Position numbers and translations under genes: made by a program | DNA from: Myxococcota bacterium | Lineage (GTDB): Bacteria > Myxococcota_C > UBA6777 | Length of the DNA: 36,733 nt | Direction of reading: 5' to 3' | Assembly: GCA_023150835.1 (NCBI GenBank) | Contig: JAKLKB010000059.1 | Coordinates: 1-36,733, forward strand | Part shown: in pieces, positions 24,645 through 33,075 of the stretch | How the letters are laid out: each line of letters begins with the position of its first letter | How positions within the stretch are numbered: position 1 is the first letter of the stretch | The notes under the pieces: generated by a model | Databases searched by the model: none | What the model saw: only the letters and a program-made list of their open reading frames with translations | What the model was told of the DNA's origin: nothing

Positions 24645-27600
24645 CTAGCGCGGTGATTTGGGGAGAAGCAGCGCGGGTTCACGCAAGAGATGGAGTCCCA
24701 ACAACGAGCGCTGCGCACAGACGTGTTCGACGCCAGCGTCAAGGTCGGCCCGAACAGCGTCACGAAACAACAAGCGAGCTTCTCGACGAAGACGCGCATC
24801 TATTTCGGCAAAATGCTTCCGTTGAACAGGCGTCAGACGATGCCCAAACAACGCACTGTCCAAGAAACCACGTATACGCCAAGACAACCAAGCCTTGGTT
24901 TGTGCTCCACGAAAGCGCGCACAAGACGACCACAGCGGCTGCTCTAAGGGAATGATCTGCTGTAGGCTTGCTGCCGTTTCGTTTGACAAACGCGATATCT
25001 CTTCGAGACCTTGGGACGGTTCCTTGTCAAAGTTTTCTTCCCATGCGAACTGCAAGATTTGACGCATACCCCGCAAAGAATGGAGATAGTAGGCGCTCGC
25101 CAAAAACTCCCGAATGTTCGCCTTTTTTTTGGGTTCTTCGATGGCGCTCAGGCGGTCTTTTTGCGCGAGAACACACAACACCGCAGCGTTTAACACGCTG
25201 TCTTCTGCGCCTGTTCGCAACAACAAAAACATCCTTGCTGCGCAAGATTCAAGACGCAACAACGCCGCATCGACCGATTTTTCTTGCGTCAGGCTGACCG
25301 AAGGAGGGGCATCCGAAGCAGAGACGGGCAGATCAGACAAGGCCACCCACCGCTGCGAAAAAGGGAGGAAGTAACGTAGGGCGTGTTTTTGTGTCGTGGT
25401 TTCGGTGCGTTGGGGATGTTGTGGAAAAAGGAACGCTTCAAACAACCGATGTTGGGCGTGAAAACGTTCATGAGCGCGGCGACTCTTGTGGCTTGGCCGC
25501 TCCAAAGCCCCGCCAAGAGGGAGTGTCGGAGACGGCAGCAACGCACCCTCTCGCTTTTCGGGAGATGGCGCAGAGCGAGAGGGTTCGGTCGTTTGTTGTG
25601 AAGCATTCGATGGACAGGGAAGATTCGGCGATCGAGTAGAAGCCGAGCAAGGCGTAGGCAACGGAAGATTCGGGTGAGCCTTTGGGGACGTTGGCACATG
25701 AGGAGCCGAGGCATCGGGGTTGTTGGCGGTGGGGGCGGTCGCTTTGTTGGCGGTAGGGGTGGTTGCTTTGTTGGCGTTGGGAAGGATGTTTTGTTGGGTA
25801 GGAAAGATCAGGCGCACCAATTGTTGCGGGATTAAGGGAAGAATGCGCATCCCCGCCATCACAGAAAGCCCCAACACAGGTGATTTAGAAGAAAAAGATG
25901 TTTGTGCAGAAACGATCGGTGGATGTTGTTGCGGCGATGGGGAAGATGAGCCGCTGTGCGAAGGGTGCGGGTTGTCATGCGTAGAAGCAGCGACAACCGC
26001 CTTGACACCGTTTTTGCTCTTCAAAGCAACGTTTGTTTTTTGTGCATTTGCGACGGCGGTTGGTTGTGGATTGCCTGCTGCGTTGGGTTGTGAAGCTCCC
26101 GCATCAAGGGGTTTTGGGCTACGTGCTAAGGCTGGTTGTGTTTGCGCTGATGTGGGAGAAGGCGATTTACTCGGTGGCTCGTGCTTGTTTGGAGTGGCTG
26201 GGATCGCTGGATGCGAAGCAGAGTTTGCAACAACGACAGGAGAAGCGATGCGGGGAGTGGGCGGAGCTTCTGGTTGAGTAGGAAGCTCCGCAGAAGTCGG
26301 AGAGTTGGGCTTTTTGGTGATGAGAGTGGGAGAGGATTCGGGTTCTTTATGCGTGAGTTTAACAGCTTTTTTGCAAGGGGCTTTTGCTGATCCGCAAGGT
26401 GTTTCTGGATCGGTTTGAAGGGATGGGTGATCGTGCGACGAAGAGGGCAAGATCGGTTGCGCGCTCACGCGGGCACGAGAAGCGGACGGAGATATCGAAG
26501 GCGACGCGCCGTCTTTCAAAGCAGAAGGGGCTTCTACGATACGCAGCGCGACAGGGCGAAGAGACGGCGTAGATGAAGAAGGGAGACGGATAGGCGTGGT
26601 GTCTTTGGCTGGGATGCTCGGAACAACGGAAGGGGCGTTCTCGATCGTGCGAACCAAACGCGGGATATCTTCGGTGGGTGGCTGTTGTGCGTTTGGGATC
26701 TTTGTCTCATGGTCTGACGGCACAACAGAGCGCGGGCGCGAGGCTGGCTCGGCCTGCTGTGTGGTGGGCTTGGGTCGATCAAGCGAGGCGGAAGCGACGG
26801 AGCGCGCTCGCCGCTTACGGACAGCACGCGCTCGCCGAGCCATGCGTGTTTTGATGGAACTTGGTGGGGGGGTGTGTTGTGGCTCAGCAAGATGTTTCAC
26901 GCCCCGAAGTGACGGGGACTCTGGGCGGCGAGGAACTCTTGATGGATTGGCGTGGATTGCAGCGAGGGGACTTGTGCGTGCTGTGGGCTTTTTCCCTTGC
27001 GGTTGTGCGACAAGCGCCTTAGGTGGGGGTGCGACAAAAGGCGAGGTGGGGAAAACCCAAGAAGGCACCCAAGGTACGGATGTTTTGATGTTGCGAGCTT
27101 GCATCTCCCACCAAGATCGGCCTTCAGGAGCGAGGCTCCACATCGACGCTCCCGCACACGTCCCCAAAAACAACATCAACCAGCCAGAGATCCAGCGCGG
27201 GCGTTGTGAGGGTTCATAGCGGTGGACGCACACGCGAACGGCAGCAGGGACTTCAGGTTCCACCACAAGAGGCTCCACGAACGCACGATCCGAGGGCATC
27301 ACTTCTGCTTCGGCGTGGGTTTGAGGCGGCCTGTCTTCGCTCAAAAGCATCGCAGGCGTAGTGGCTTCGCCTTCAAAGATCGGTGTTTGGGCCAAAGCAG
27401 ACCACAACTCTTCTGCGCGAGCAAACCGATCTTCGGGCGCTTTGGCCAGCAGCTTCATGACCACACGATCCAGATCTTCGGCAAAACCACGATCAGGACA
27501 AGCCACACGCAACGGTTCGGGAGGGACAGACACATGCGCGTGCAAAGTCGTAAACAAAGAAGACGCGATATCTTCGGGCTTTTCACCAAACGGCCATCGT

Positions 27601-28331
27601 TGCGCCAACAGCTCGTATAAGATCACACCAAGGGCATACAGATCACTGCGCACAGCCACTTCTTGATTCAGGCATTGCTCTGGTGACAGGTAATAGGGCG
27701 ATCCGACCACGCCTTGCGTAAAGTCCCCGCCATCGCTGCCTGCGTTGGGCTTTGCCAGCCCAAAATCCAGCAGCTTGATCACGAGGCTCTCTGTTTCTGG
27801 GGAAAGCACAAAGATATTGTTGGGTTGCAGATCTCGATGAACCCCGCCCCCCCGATGCAGCGCCTCCAACGCTTGGCAAAGTTGAAAAACCAAAGAAAAC
27901 AATTGTTTGGGCGTAGGGCTGGGGTATTCAGTCAGCCATTCCCGCAGGGTGCGCCCTTCCAGATGTTCCATCACAAAAAAAGGCCCCAACACGGGATCTT
28001 GGTGGAGATGGCGATCCATCCACACGATCTGCGAACAATCAGCCGCAACACCGTTGATCTTCGCTAAGTCTTCACGGATACGTTCTTCGCTGCCCTCGCG
28101 AGTCCAAAGCGAAGGATGGGGAAATTTGAGAACACAAGGGTGAGGTAGATCCGAATCCTTGGGTGGAGAAGCGAGATACAGCGAACTCATCGCTGTCTTT
28201 AACAACAGCTTTTCAAGTACAAACCCGCCTTCTACGGGATCGAGAGGAAAGCGGCAAACTGGACAAAAGCGGCTGTGGGCCGCGATCTGCTCCAGCGGGG
28301 CATGACAATGACTGCACTCTGTGTGACGCAT
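24645..28331 (-). CDS. Atypical transmembrane Ser/Thr protein kinase with long low-complexity tail
   Basis: A 1229-residue protein. Residues 6-26 form a C-x2-C...C-x2-C zinc ribbon; 37-310 form a Hanks-type kinase domain with VLKF (K69), the catalytic loop HRDLQPNN (D167, N172), DFG 189-191 and GSPYYLSPEQ. The glycine-rich loop is degenerate (KTAMSSLY) and the normal Lys of HRDLKP is Gln169, so activity may be altered. A membrane segment lies at about 381-400, followed by ~500 residues rich in Pro, Ser and Ala with the repeat NKAT-PTA, and a C-terminal globular part (from about RWVALSDLPVS) of unknown fold with helices and several Cys. The ATG at 28331 has AAGGA 7 bases upstream. The kinase would sit in the cytoplasm with the tail outside the membrane. 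Confidence 0.9.
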   Translation of the reverse strand: MRHTECSHCHAPLEQIAAHSRFCPVCRFPLDPVEGGFVLEKLLLKTAMSSLYLASPPKDSDLPHPCVLKFPHPSLWTREGSEERIREDLAKINGVAADCSQIVWMDRHLHQDPVLGPFFVMEHLEGRTLREWLTEYPSPTPKQLFSLVFQLCQALEALHRGGGVHRDLQPNNIFVLSPETESLVIKLLDFGLAKPNAGSDGGDFTQGVVGSPYYLSPEQCLNQEVAVRSDLYALGVILYELLAQRWPFGEKPEDIASSLFTTLHAHVSVPPEPLRVACPDRGFAEDLDRVVMKLLAKAPEDRFARAEELWSALAQTPIFEGEATTPAMLLSEDRPPQTHAEAEVMPSDRAFVEPLVVEPEVPAAVRVCVHRYEPSQRPRWISGWLMLFLGTCAGASMWSLAPEGRSWWEMQARNIKTSVPWVPSWVFPTSPFVAPPPKALVAQPQGKKPTARTSPLAAIHANPSRVPRRPESPSLRGVKHLAEPQHTPPPSSIKTRMARRARAVRKRRARSVASASLDRPKPTTQQAEPASRPRSVVPSDHETKIPNAQQPPTEDIPRLVRTIENAPSVVPSIPAKDTTPIRLPSSSTPSLRPVALRIVEAPSALKDGASPSISPSASRARVSAQPILPSSSHDHPSLQTDPETPCGSAKAPCKKAVKLTHKEPESSPTLITKKPNSPTSAELPTQPEAPPTPRIASPVVVANSASHPAIPATPNKHEPPSKSPSPTSAQTQPALARSPKPLDAGASQPNAAGNPQPTAVANAQKTNVALKSKNGVKAVVAASTHDNPHPSHSGSSSPSPQQHPPIVSAQTSFSSKSPVLGLSVMAGMRILPLIPQQLVRLIFPTQQNILPNANKATTPTANKATAPTANNPDASAPHVPTSPKAHPNLPLPTPCSASTRSPNLPCPSNASQQTTEPSRSAPSPEKREGALLPSPTLPLGGALERPSHKSRRAHERFHAQHRLFEAFLFPQHPQRTETTTQKHALRYFLPFSQRWVALSDLPVSASDAPPSVSLTQEKSVDAALLRLESCAARMFLLLRTGAEDSVLNAAVLCVLAQKDRLSAIEEPKKKANIREFLASAYYLHSLRGMRQILQFAWEENFDKEPSQGLEEISRLSNETAASLQQIIPLEQPLWSSCARFRGAQTKAWLSWRIRGFLDSALFGHRLTPVQRKHFAEIDARLRREARLLFRDAVRADLDAGVEHVCAQRSLLGLHLLREPALLLPKSPR

Positions 28332-28431
28332 CCACACATCCTTCAAGCAAGACCGAAAAAAGATCGCGATGGCTCTCGTTTTCCGACAAAAACACAAACT
28401 CATGCACGAAACGACGACGCCGTTTCTCACC

Positions 28432-28483
28432 AGAACATCCAGCACCTTCAACGGGCGAGAACATCTAGCACATCCAACGAGTT
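28432..28483. repeat. Two 26-bp direct repeats upstream of kinase gene
   Basis: AGAACATCCAGCACCTTCAA and AGAACATCTAGCACATCCAA lead two adjacent 26-bp units (28432-28457, 28458-28483), about 100 bases before the kinase start and within the 517-base divergent region 28332-28848. They could be an operator. Nothing else with coding support was seen in that gap. Confidence 0.45.
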
Positions 28484-28848
28484 GCCTTTATGCGCTTAAT
28501 ACCATCGAAAACCTCGGTCAATGGACAAGAAAGTTGACTTACACAACGGATCGCTGTTTACGATCCGAGCGAGTACCGCGACAAAGAGGTCACATCACAA
28601 CGCAAGATCACGAACTTTCCGAGAACATCCACAAAACAACAAACCCTACACATCAAGATATCGGCGTATCGACCGATCTGTCCTGCTTTTTTCTCTTTGG
28701 CTTGACCAGCCCACTTTGGCCTATACTACACATCACAAACGCCCGCAAGCAGCTTTGCGTCCTACATCCTCTCCCAAAAAGACACGACACCTCCATCGCA
28801 TCGCTGCATCACAACACAAAAACGACCAACAGAACGGAGATTTCAACC

Positions 28849-29568
28849 ATGACGCTCCCCCATGCCTTTCCTCTCCTAGCTCCCTCACCCAAAGCACACC
28901 CCTTGTGGCTTGTTTTCTTCTTCTGCGTCTTCTGCATCCCAAACAGCCTCCATGCCCAACTCCAACGCCTCGATATCCTTGCGGGTGGGCAGATCATCGG
29001 TGCTTCGTTGGCGTTGCCGATCTCCCATCGTGCCGAACTCTTCCTTAACAAACGTTGGAACGTTCACGCGATGCGGGTGTACCTCTCGCACGCCACGCTC
29101 CGCGTCCATCCACACGGCCAAGTCCACCTCGAAGCCACACGCACTCACCCCCGATTCGCCTTGCGCTACGATCTCCAACGCCGACTCCAGCGCATCGATC
29201 GCTACACGCTCGAATACAACGACCTCGGGCGGATCCAACGCATCGGAAAAATACAGTTCACCTACGATAAGTTCGGTCGCATCGAACAGATCGACACACT
29301 ACAACTGCGCTACGATATCAACGCACGCCTCACTCACCTCGGAACGCTTCTCCTACGCTACGGGAACAACCAAAAACCCCAACAGATCGGCGACATCAAA
29401 CTCACTTATGACGACCAAGACCGACTTCAACAGATCGACACCCAACGCCTTCGCTACGATGGCCTTAACGCCCAGATCATCTCCATCCAAGGACACCTCG
29501 AATCTCCCCGATTGATCGTGCATTGGGATCTCAAAGAAACAGGAAGGCGCCTACAATACGGCGACTAG
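28849..29568 (+). CDS. Secreted YD/RHS-like repeat protein
   Basis: A 239-residue exported protein. The signal peptide runs to about residue 36 (WLVFFFCVFCIPNSLHA). From about residue 95 there are tandem ~21-residue units of the form LxYDxxxRLxxIxxxxLxY (for example RYDLQRRLQRIDRYTLEYND, TYDKFGRIEQIDTLQLRYD, TYDDQDRLQQIDTQRLRYD), about seven in all. The units resemble YD repeats of RHS proteins in wording but are shorter and lack a toxin domain, so a beta-helix or beta-solenoid is likely. CGGAGA lies 8 bases before the ATG at 28849. The function is unknown. Confidence 0.8.
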   Translation: MTLPHAFPLLAPSPKAHPLWLVFFFCVFCIPNSLHAQLQRLDILAGGQIIGASLALPISHRAELFLNKRWNVHAMRVYLSHATLRVHPHGQVHLEATRTHPRFALRYDLQRRLQRIDRYTLEYNDLGRIQRIGKIQFTYDKFGRIEQIDTLQLRYDINARLTHLGTLLLRYGNNQKPQQIGDIKLTYDDQDRLQQIDTQRLRYDGLNAQIISIQGHLESPRLIVHWDLKETGRRLQYGD

Positions 29569-29782
29569 TACACGCCTCAAACAAAACCGCTCGTGGAATG
29601 TCGCGGCCCCTGCACAACGAAAAACCATTCGCCCCTTGACTACTCTCACTTGAAACGTAACCTTTGCCGTCGCTCAACGGCTGCCTCGGATGCTCCCGCT
29701 GGATGCGCAATTTTGCACCGCACCTCGAAACGCAAGGCGGCTGGTCATTCCCCACAAACAGAAACACAGAAAGGTTCGCCCC

Positions 29783-30214
29783 GTGAACAAAACACAAAAA
29801 AATCGCGCCATCTTGATCGAAAAACTCAACCAGATCTTGGCTTGGGAGAAACGCGCCGAAGCGATGTATTCGCACTACGCCGCGTATGTGAAAGGACTCC
29901 ATCGCTTGCACCTCAAGCCCTTCTTTGAAGGCGAAGCCAACGAATCCACCCTCCATGCTCGCCAAGTCCGCGAAGCCATCGTCCACCTTGGCGGTGTCGC
30001 CATCACCGAACAAGATCCCACCGCGATCAAGCACACCACCAACTACCGCGAGATGTTGGCCGAAGCCTTGGAAACCGAAAAGCGCGCTGGAGCGGGATAC
30101 GCAGGACTGCTCGAACACATCGATGAAAATGACGAACTCTACGATGTGTTGCAACAGATCCACTTCGCCGAAGAACGCAGCCTGATCGAACTCAACCACC
30201 TCCTCGACGGCTGA
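29783..30214 (+). CDS. Ferritin-like diiron-type protein
   Basis: A 143-residue four-helix protein resembling bacterioferritin/Dps-type ferritin-like domains. Helix 1 has AWEKRAEAMYSHY (E22, E26), helix 2 EGEANESTLHARQ (E54, H58), helix 3 EALETEKRAGAGY (E99) and helix 4 HFAEERSLIELNHLL (E130/E131). The spacing of the second ligand pair is unusual and the second ExxH appears as ExxS, so iron binding may differ from classical ferritins. The GTG at 29783 is preceded by AAAGG at 8 bases; an upstream frame lacks support. Its last 24 codons are duplicated just downstream. It is likely involved in iron or redox storage, but this is inferred from fold. Confidence 0.75.
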   Translation: MNKTQKNRAILIEKLNQILAWEKRAEAMYSHYAAYVKGLHRLHLKPFFEGEANESTLHARQVREAIVHLGGVAITEQDPTAIKHTTNYREMLAEALETEKRAGAGYAGLLEHIDENDELYDVLQQIHFAEERSLIELNHLLDG

Positions 30215-30295
30215 TTTTACGATGTGTTGCAATCGCTCCACTTCGCCGAAGAACGCAGCCTGATCGAACTCAACCACCTCCTCGACGGCTGAGAC
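30140..30295. repeat. 78-bp duplication of ferritin-like gene 3' end
   Basis: Two near-identical 78-bp units (30140-30217 and 30218-30295) each begin TACGATGTGTTGCAA and include the final helix codons and stop of the ferritin-like gene. The 78-bp offset is 26 codons, so the second unit is in frame; it is separated from the gene only by the TGA at 30212. Read-through would add another copy of the last helix. Confidence 0.9.
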
Positions 30296-30361
30296 GAGAT
30301 CATCCCCGACCTCCGCATACATCCACCGACCTTCCCATCCCCCATCCCCAAAAGGCCGAGA

Positions 30362-32863
30362 TCAACGCACCTTATCGAAGAACATCAAGACAGATTTGAC
30401 GCGACCAAAAGCAGGGATACGCACTTTGCCTTGTTTTGCACCTTGGATCAGCTCACACACCGAAAGATGGGCTGTTTGGCCGATCTGTTGGACATCCGGA
30501 TCGCGTCGCATCCCGATCCCCACGCGGATCGGTAAAAATGGCACGCGCACGCTTTGATCGACAGAAAGATTTAGCCCCACCGAAAAGTCCGACACTTCGA
30601 GCGTAAACGTCGTGTCTTGTCGGATCGGGATCAATCGATGGCTTTGATAGATGGCCTTAAGGCGATGGTGCGCAACAGGCGTCTCAAGCTTTTGACTTCC
30701 CAACCAAACCGTCAAAAACGGTGAAGGCAGTTTCATTGAGCCGATCCCTGTATGCCAAGGTTTCCCATCAGCGCGGGTCTCCGTCACATCGACCTCTGCG
30801 ATACGCACGCGATACACACCTTCGCAGCGCGGATCACTGACCACTTGTTGTAAGGGTTCGATCTTGAGTTCCAACATCTCAACTTGACCGAACGACCGCA
30901 AGATCAAACGCCCCCCCTCCACAAACACCCGAGGAAGATGCGGTGTTGAAAAACGCCCGATCGGATCTTCGGCCCACCGCTGGATCAGTTCTCGCGTCGA
31001 GCGATACGTCCCCAAAAAGTCGTGTGCCACGGTCTCATCATCATCCGTCACCGTCACCGTGAGCGGCTCGTTGCCTCGAATACGAAAGACGTGCGAGGCA
31101 TTCCACTCCGGATGAACCGTGTTGTTGAGCGTTGGTGTAATGAACACATCGTAATCGCCAAGCTGGATCTTCACCCGAGGATCAGGCGCACGACGGCCTT
31201 CGCTCAACCTCTTGAAATCTTCGTTTTGCGTGTAGATCGAGATATCTTGCAGCCCGCGTGGTGGAAGACTCGGCGTACCCGCCCCCGGACAACCATCCCA
31301 ACAATCGCCTTTTTCGTTGAGCGGCCACAAGCGGGCTTTTACCACCGTCACCCGCACAAATTGCACAGAAGGCGGGATCGCAAAAGGCTTTTGCGTGATC
31401 GGCAAATTCGCCTCAAACTGCTTCAAACGCTCCATATGCACAAACACCCGCTCGACTTGCCCGAATGTCGGGATCTCCCAAACTCCGCCATCTTCCCAAA
31501 CCGCCGCAGGAAGGCCATGTCCGCGATAGACACCGATCTCTTCCGAAGAAAAGGCGTCCTTGTCAAGCAATCTGATCTCGATCCGATCATCCTTCCCAAG
31601 ACGCACAAACTCGGGCTTTTTCCACACAGGCTGCAAGGTATCTTGGCGCACATCCGTTTTCCACGCATGGCCGCCCATCTTGATCTCCGCCCACGGATCA
31701 GGCGCTCCTGCGCCCGAGGCCACCTCCCGAAAACTTGGCTGCGTATAATACGGCGTAAACTCACGCAAACCACGCGGCGGAAGCTCCTTCACTTTCCCCC
31801 AACAATCCCAACACTGTTGCGATACTTTCACCGGCCAGATCTGCGCACGGATCATCGAGATCCGAAACAATCGCTTGGGTTGCGCTACAGGCCGCATCTC
31901 TTCCGTACGTGCGGTCTTTTCAGCTACAGCCTTTTTGGTTTCGCTCTTTTCGGCTTTTGTGTCGGTGGCCTTAGGAGATGCTGTAATCTTCGAGACATCC
32001 GTCTTTTGTGCAGTCTCTTTGGGAGTTTGTTTCGCGATCTCTTTGGGCGTTTGCTTCGTGGTCTGTTTGGGCGTTTCTTGCGCGGTCTTTTTGGCAGTCA
32101 GTTCATGGGCGAGAGTCCTTGGCACAGGCGCAACACTCGGTGAATTGGGCTTGTTCTTGTCTTGTGCAGAGGTTGAGGGCGAGTTGGGTTCTGTTCCACG
32201 CGCATACACCACTGCCCCTGAAGGCTCGGCCAGCTTTAACGCGGCCATCGGCATCACAGAAGGGCTTCTCGCGATCTTGCTCTCTTTCTTTTCGACGTTC
32301 AAACGAACGATCTTGAATTCGATCGACTCCACTTGCATTACTTTGCGCAAGATCAGCCGCCCACCTTCCAATATCTCGCGTGGAAGGCGTTCTTCTTCGA
32401 CGCGTCCGATCCGATCGCTTCCCCAAGCGTCCACGTCCTCGACCTGCACCTCAAAGCGATCGGTGGGTTTTACCCGCAATAACTTTGTGACCTCCCAAGT
32501 TGGTTGCGTGGTGTTTTTGACGACAGGTGTCACGATCTGATGCGGTCCGATGCGCAAAATCACCCGAACATCGGGCGCTTTCCAGCCTGTCGTCATCTGG
32601 CGGAAACCTGTATGCCGCAGATAATGGGCGTAGGGATGAAACCCCCGCTCAGGCAACGATATCTTGCCCCACCCACAGGCATCCCAACACTCGCCTGTCG
32701 CTTTCACCGGCCAGATCTTCGCTCCCACGATCGAAAGGCGCACCCAAACCCCTTCTTCTTCTATCGGCTTGGCCCCCACAGGCAAGGGAACAGATATCCC
32801 CAAAAAGCCGAACAATCCAAGCAAAAACAACCCGATCTTGTTTTGTTTTGAGTGGTTCGACAT
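30362..32863 (-). CDS. Secreted protein with repeated C2-like modules
   Basis: An 833-residue exported protein with a signal peptide ending near LPVGA (residue 31). Three C2-like modules (about 38-190, 331-480, 490-655) each begin with A-x-(I/L)-WP and contain a short Cys-Trp insertion (ECWDACGWGK, QCWDCWGK, DCWDGCPGAG) followed by LPxRG, then an APDPxVxIxLG strand and an NTxxPxW turn typical of C2 calcium/lipid domains. A fourth, more divergent module closes the protein. A Thr/Lys/Gln-rich linker (about 255-330) separates module 1 from module 2. The CWD insertion is not a standard C2 feature. GGAGG lies 6 bases before the ATG at 32863. A role at the cell surface is inferred. Confidence 0.8.
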   Translation of the reverse strand: MSNHSKQNKIGLFLLGLFGFLGISVPLPVGAKPIEEEGVWVRLSIVGAKIWPVKATGECWDACGWGKISLPERGFHPYAHYLRHTGFRQMTTGWKAPDVRVILRIGPHQIVTPVVKNTTQPTWEVTKLLRVKPTDRFEVQVEDVDAWGSDRIGRVEEERLPREILEGGRLILRKVMQVESIEFKIVRLNVEKKESKIARSPSVMPMAALKLAEPSGAVVYARGTEPNSPSTSAQDKNKPNSPSVAPVPRTLAHELTAKKTAQETPKQTTKQTPKEIAKQTPKETAQKTDVSKITASPKATDTKAEKSETKKAVAEKTARTEEMRPVAQPKRLFRISMIRAQIWPVKVSQQCWDCWGKVKELPPRGLREFTPYYTQPSFREVASGAGAPDPWAEIKMGGHAWKTDVRQDTLQPVWKKPEFVRLGKDDRIEIRLLDKDAFSSEEIGVYRGHGLPAAVWEDGGVWEIPTFGQVERVFVHMERLKQFEANLPITQKPFAIPPSVQFVRVTVVKARLWPLNEKGDCWDGCPGAGTPSLPPRGLQDISIYTQNEDFKRLSEGRRAPDPRVKIQLGDYDVFITPTLNNTVHPEWNASHVFRIRGNEPLTVTVTDDDETVAHDFLGTYRSTRELIQRWAEDPIGRFSTPHLPRVFVEGGRLILRSFGQVEMLELKIEPLQQVVSDPRCEGVYRVRIAEVDVTETRADGKPWHTGIGSMKLPSPFLTVWLGSQKLETPVAHHRLKAIYQSHRLIPIRQDTTFTLEVSDFSVGLNLSVDQSVRVPFLPIRVGIGMRRDPDVQQIGQTAHLSVCELIQGAKQGKVRIPAFGRVKSVLMFFDKVR

Positions 32864-33075
32864 GTGCAACCTCCTCTCTGCTTTGCGCTTCCCCTGCGTC
32901 ACCGCTGTGTCCGGTCAAGCCCTTGATCACCAAGAACCGCCAAAAAGCGCCTACTCCTCTCGCAACATAAGACCGGCCCCACACCCCCGCAATCCGCCCC
33001 TTCACTTGCTCGCTTCTCCCACCCACTTCTCGCACCGCTTCTCCCACCGCGATCGTATGGTTTTTCGGATCGCGA

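Noticed and set aside
25720-27219. Plus-strand frames opposite the kinase tail
   Set aside because: They are shadows of the Pro/Ser/Ala-rich minus-strand coding region and have low-complexity composition only.
28332-28848. Promoters in the divergent kinase/YD-like region
   Set aside because: TTGACC and TTGACT hexamers occur, but none is paired with a convincing -10 at 16-18 bases, so none was annotated.
28849-29568. RHS toxin
   Set aside because: Units are shorter than true YD repeats and there is no RHS core motif or C-terminal toxin domain; it is only YD-like.
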